35,003 nucleotides of DNA, taken from contig NZ_QNFZ01001063.1 of NCBI RefSeq assembly GCF_003313395.1, forward strand, positions 1 to 35,003, given 5' to 3'. Source of the DNA: Nonomuraea lactucae (GTDB lineage Bacteria; Actinomycetota; Actinomycetes; Streptosporangiales; Streptosporangiaceae). Shown here in pieces: positions 32,361 through 35,003 of the stretch. A model generated the notes under the pieces. It saw only the letters and a list, made by a program, of their open reading frames with translations, searched no databases and was not told where the DNA came from. How positions within the stretch are numbered: the stretch's first letter is position 1; each line of letters opens with the position of its first letter. A program made the translations under genes and the position numbers.

Positions 32361-32543
32361 TGCGAGAACGCATCAGATGGCGGCTGGTGGATCCGTCCTT
32401 ACCGACAGGCCCTATGCCGGTCGGCTCCGGAAAATGGCCACATCTGTTGAAAGGATCGGGACGCGATCCGTTCGAGGAGAAGTGGCCCCCCGCAGGTCGA
32501 AGCATGATCATTGGCCATGTCGGCGCGGGCCTGACAGGACCGA
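32361..32543 (-). repeat. right inverted repeat of the ArsR/SulP unit
   Basis: Mirror copy of 29009-29199. It contains the exact 16-mers CCTTACCGACAGGCCC (32397-32412) and CAGATGGCGGCTGGTG (32374-32389) and the outer block up to 32543. The inner segment ending in TGTCGGTAAG (minus strand) resembles the inner end of Tn3-family terminal repeats. One TGTGGCCA copy is also present. Confidence 0.7.
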
Positions 32544-32598
32544 AGGAGTGGGAGGGCCTGGTGAGTGGGTAGTCACCACGCGGTCGGGCGCTGGCGCG

Positions 32599-32702
32599 GT
32601 GCACCAGAAGTTCGTCGAGTGGGTGCCGGGCGAGCAGTTGCACCAGGTCCGGCAGAGGCCCTGCGCGACCGGTACAAGAAGGTGCCCCGGTTCAAGCGAT
32701 GA
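32599..32702 (+). pseudogene. frameshifted protein-like fragment
   Basis: GTG at 32599 opens HQKFVEWVPGEQLHQVR; after a -1 shift near 32653 the sequence continues EALRDRYKKVPRFKR and stops at 32700-32702. Together they look like the C-terminus of a real protein, but I do not recognise the family. It may be the end of a gene cut by the neighbouring transposon-like unit. Low confidence. Confidence 0.3.
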
Positions 32703-32787
32703 GTTAATGAAGCTCCGACCAGGAGAAACGCGCTCTGCTCGATTCTGAGACGTCGCTGCTCGGACCTTTCCCCCTTGCATGCGAACG

Positions 32788-32832
32788 CGCGAGATAGGCG
32801 CTCTGCCTTGATCACAGCGCGCCTATCTCGCG
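32788..32832. terminator. 14-bp stem-loop downstream of the integrase
   Basis: CGCGAGATAGGCGC (32788-32801) pairs perfectly with GCGCCTATCTCGCG (32819-32832), loop 17 nt. It lies about 200 nt past the integrase stop and could end that message, or be a structural site for recombination. Between 32833 and 33037 I see no gene. Confidence 0.6.
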
Positions 32833-32920
32833 TGATCCTTGGTCCGATCACTCATGATCCGAACATGTGTACCCTTGATGTTGCTTCACCCGAGCAAAGG
32901 GAGCCCTGCGGAGAGCGGGG

Positions 32921-32965
32921 ACGCATCGTTCCCAGCCGGATAAGCCTGAAAGGCGTCCGATGCGT
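32921..32965. repeat. 8-bp inverted repeat between integrase and stem-loop
   Basis: ACGCATCG (32921-32928) and CGATGCGT (32958-32965) flank a 29-nt spacer that contains a smaller GCC/GGC pairing. It sits about 70 nt past the integrase stop. Arm-type integrase sites or a terminator are possible; nothing further can be shown. Confidence 0.35.
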
Positions 32966-33037
32966 GACCCTGAGAAGGGATGAGCGACGGCGAGGAAGAA
33001 CGCCGGTGGCCTGCTCGCGACGGGTCACCGACTTTCG

Positions 33038-34007
33038 TCATTCGATCGCCGACGCCACCAACTGGGAAGGATCTCTTTCGAGTTGGTCCGCCGTGTGCAG
33101 ATAGATCATTGTTGTGTTCAGGCTCTCATGATCGAGAGCTTCCTTGATGTCCATCGGGTTCGCGCCCAGGTCCTTGGCGATCGACGCCCAGGTGTGCCGC
33201 AGGACGTGCGGCGTCACCTTTGCCTCGATCCCGGCCTGACGCCCGATCCGCGTCACCAGCTCCGACACTGACGACCGGTAAAACCGGCCGCCCGTGTCCG
33301 TGACGAAGATTCGCCCCTGCAGCTCGGCCACCTCGACGCCGGCGCGGCGCGCCCGGTCCTCCAGGTAGCGGTCGAGCGCGTACGCGGTCTCCACTGGCAG
33401 ACGCCTGATCTTCGGCTTGTCGCCCTTGCTGACGATCCGCAGTGTCCGCATCCCGCGCGCCCAGCCGAGCGCGTCGAGCTCGGCCGCGATGGCCTCCTCC
33501 GCCCGGATCCCGGTATGGACCAGAACCCGGATGAACGCCGCGATACGCAGCCGGGCCGGCCCGAAGTCGGCGTCGGCCGCAGCCACCAGGTGGTACGCCT
33601 CGTCGCGGGTCAACGCAGTCGTCTCGCTCCGGTTGCGCTGCACCTTCGGCCGTCGCGTCGCCTTGAACCGGTTGGCGTCGATCACTTCCTCGTCAAACAG
33701 GTAGTCGTACCACGACGACACCCCCCGAGAGGTGCCGCGCCATCGTCTTCGCAGGGATCGACGCTCTGGCCTAGAGTTCAAGCCACCGCTTGTAGACGTC
33801 ACCGTGCGCCTTGCGCGCCTTGAGCGGGTTGAGGCCGGTCTCGGTACAGAAGGCGAACCACCGCTCGATCTCGCGCCGGTAGGCGTCTCGCGTGTTCGGC
33901 GACTCGTACGACAGCAGCCACGCCATGGTGAGGTCCTGGGCGTAGCCGAGCAGGGCCGGCGGCAACGCGAGTGTGCCACCGTGCGCTGAGGCCAGGTCAG
34001 CCGTCAT
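33038..34007 (-). pseudogene. int: tyrosine-family phage integrase, amber codon plus frameshift
   Basis: The N-terminal SAM-like core-binding part is in one frame (34007 to 33771: SYESPNTRDAYRREIERWFA ... WLEL then TAG). Reading through the stop continues as ARASIPAKTMARHLSG, and skipping one G of the G6 tract at 33721-33726 restores the frame to SSWYDYLFDEEVIDANRFK. The catalytic domain is complete: Arg in HTGIRAEEA, Lys in SKGDKPK, HVLRHTW (H-x-x-R), the second His in LDHESLNTT, and the Tyr in TMIYLHT. Two lesions make a normal full-length protein unlikely. The G-tract difference alone could be a sequencing error; the amber codon is independent of it (one substitution from GAG or CAG). Confidence 0.85.
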
Positions 34008-34016
34008 TATGTGTCC

Positions 34017-34298
34017 TCACCATGACGGGTCTGAGCGGTAGTCGGCGACGACCACTCCTTTGCGCCGGATCTGCACCACCTCAACCTTGATGTCCACACG
34101 GGTGACATGCGCCATTGCCATCTGTTCGGCGACTTGGCGTATAGGAAGTGAGCAGACCGTCGCCCAGCCACGGGTGCCGTCCTCGTGTTGGGCGGCCAGG
34201 ACAGCGACTTCATACAGGTCGTCTCCAGCGGCGCCATCGATGTCCGCCTGGCTTGTCATGGCCTGTGTGTCAGGGTCGCTGTTGTGAGCGATCTGCAT
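34017..34298 (-). CDS. small hypothetical protein upstream of the integrase
   Basis: A 93-residue protein (MQIAHNSDPDTQAMTSQADI, DLYEVAVLAAQHEDGTRGWA, VDIKVEVVQIRRKGVVVADY), not recognised. The fold looks alpha/beta without a helix-turn-helix. ATG at 34298 is favoured over a longer in-frame start because an AAGG-type site lies 8 nt upstream. It ends 9 nt before the integrase start and is probably co-transcribed; an excisionase role is conceivable by position only. Confidence 0.6.
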   Translation of the reverse strand: MQIAHNSDPDTQAMTSQADIDGAAGDDLYEVAVLAAQHEDGTRGWATVCSLPIRQVAEQMAMAHVTRVDIKVEVVQIRRKGVVVADYRSDPSW

Positions 34299-34343
34299 GA
34301 TCGTACCTTGAGGAGGAAGGGCATGGGCCCCACAGCCTAACAA

Positions 34344-34783
34344 AAATGATCAATGGTCATAACGAGGATTATGGGGGGAATAAAACGATGATGGTCGGGA
34401 CTCCGCAGCCTCCCCACCTGCCCCTAGCCGTCCCCGTCAACATCCTGTCCGACCCCATCGGACCGAAGTGACTGCACCTGGCGCTCTCGGCAAGGAAAGC
34501 CGATCAACGTCTCGCCCCGATAAGGGAACTTATCACCACCCAGAGCGGATCTCCCACCAACCTCCCGAGACGGACAACAAGAAGTTACTCGCAGGTAACC
34601 GTGCCGAGAAATGCGCACCCTGCGCACCACCGAGGCAGACTAGAAGCCAGGCGAGACGGTACGGCTCCGGTCCCGCCAAGACTGTAATTCCATACCGATC
34701 ACCACGCGGCCCGTCGCCACCGTCTAAGAACCTGGCGGAGCCACCGACATTCGGCAGCGTGGAGTGACCGGCATGGGGTTCAG
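34344..34783. other. intergenic stretch with AT-rich block and hairpins
   Basis: No convincing gene. It starts with an AT-rich block (34340-34392) containing an imperfect ATGATC/GGTCAT palindrome, plausibly the promoter or operator region for the leftward genes. GTCCGA/TCGGAC pair around 5 nt (34449-34465), and GATAAG/CTTATC pair around a GGAA tetraloop (34519-34534). TGCGCACC occurs twice in tandem near 34612. An attachment site could lie here, but none can be shown without the matching copy. Confidence 0.4.
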
Positions 34784-34930
34784 GTGCAGAAGCTGCGCGA
34801 TTTTCGCCAACTCATTGATGAGCTCATCCTCACCGCCGCCGCCATCTGCGGGGCTATCAGCATGCTCGCAGTCATCCTCTTCCTTACGATCAGCGGCATC
34901 ATCGCGCTCCTCAACCTCCTCCTCCGCTAA
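34784..34930 (+). CDS. 48-residue membrane peptide
   Basis: GTG at 34784 opens a short gene with an amphipathic N-terminus (VQKLRDFRQLIDELI) followed by one long hydrophobic segment (LTAAAICGAISMLAVILFLT ... SGIIALLNLLL) ending in Arg before TAA. The codon pattern and clear membrane character argue for a real small protein. A GGGG-type ribosome site precedes it. Not recognised; its neighbour starts 21 nt downstream in the same direction. Confidence 0.5.
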   Translation: MQKLRDFRQLIDELILTAAAICGAISMLAVILFLTISGIIALLNLLLR

Positions 34931-34951
34931 TCCGAAAATCGGAGAGCAAGC

Positions 34952-35003
34952 ATGCAGACGGCAGCCAACCCCGGCGGACGACGGTGCGTCGGGGTGGGTG
35001 ATC
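34952..35003 (+). CDS. 5' end of a rightward gene (cut by window edge)
   Basis: ATG at 34952 has GGAG 7 nt upstream and begins MQTAANPGGRRCVGVGD before the window ends. The small CCGA/TCGG hairpin at 34932-34942 separates it from the membrane peptide. Too short to assign. Confidence 0.4.
   Translation, partial: MQTAANPGGRRCVGVGD

Larger units (their letters stand above)
29009..32543. mobile_element. ~3.5-kb transposon-like unit with long imperfect inverted repeats
   Basis: Long inverted repeats (29009-29199 and 32361-32543) bracket the ArsR/SulP operon and a degraded Tn3-family transposase. The outer 31 bp agree at 26 positions and the inner 52 bp at 45. No target-site duplication was found at the boundaries I can define. 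All genes inside read rightward, against the prophage. The unit is inserted between the methylase and the integrase of the prophage. With its transposase broken, it is presumably immobile on its own. Confidence 0.65.

Noticed and set aside
33038-34007. Programmed frameshift as an explanation for the split integrase
   Set aside because: A frameshift in the G tract would not bypass the upstream in-frame TAG; two mutations or errors are simpler.
34468-34767. 99-codon open frame on the plus strand
   Set aside because: Proline/serine/arginine-rich with no ribosome site, no domain and no coupling to neighbours; it crosses the hairpins at 34519-34534.

Overview
The window is most of a siphovirus-type prophage, or an integrated phage genome, in a high-GC actinomycete. 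Evidence for the host is the GC-rich coding sequence, the frequent GTG/TTG starts, the many GTGA stop/start overlaps, and protein families typical of Streptomyces or Streptosporangiales phages. Genus cannot be decided from the sequence. No tRNA, rRNA or CRISPR array was found.

Most of the window (72-26723) is one long leftward (minus strand) packaging, head, tail and lysis operon. Read in its direction of transcription it holds two small genes, a ParB-like gene, small and large terminase, four accessory structural genes, portal, MuF-type minor head protein, scaffold, P22-gp5-like major capsid protein, head-tail connector genes, tail terminator, major tail protein, gpG/gpT-type tail chaperones with a frameshift, tape measure, distal tail protein, two paralogous tail-tip proteins plus a truncated third copy, small tail or lysis genes, a holin-like protein and a CHAP endolysin.

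Four rightward loci interrupt the prophage and look like later acquisitions. They are a pentapeptide-repeat membrane protein (5386-6759) between duplicated tail-gene starts; a membrane-anchored protein (23062-23676) inserted head-on after the large terminase; a PadR regulator with a coupled, AT-richer membrane gene (26809-28067), divergent from the late operon; and an ArsR/SulP anion-transporter operon (29296-31660). The last lies with a decayed Tn3-family transposase inside a ~3.5-kb unit bounded by ~185-bp imperfect inverted repeats (29009-32543).

The right end carries a D12-class adenine methylase and a tyrosine integrase. The integrase gene has both an in-frame amber codon and a +1 shift in a G6 tract, so the element may no longer excise by itself. 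To its right are a small minus-strand gene, an apparently non-coding AT-richer stretch, a 48-residue membrane peptide and the start of a further rightward gene. No repressor, excisionase, replication module or attachment site could be identified in the window.
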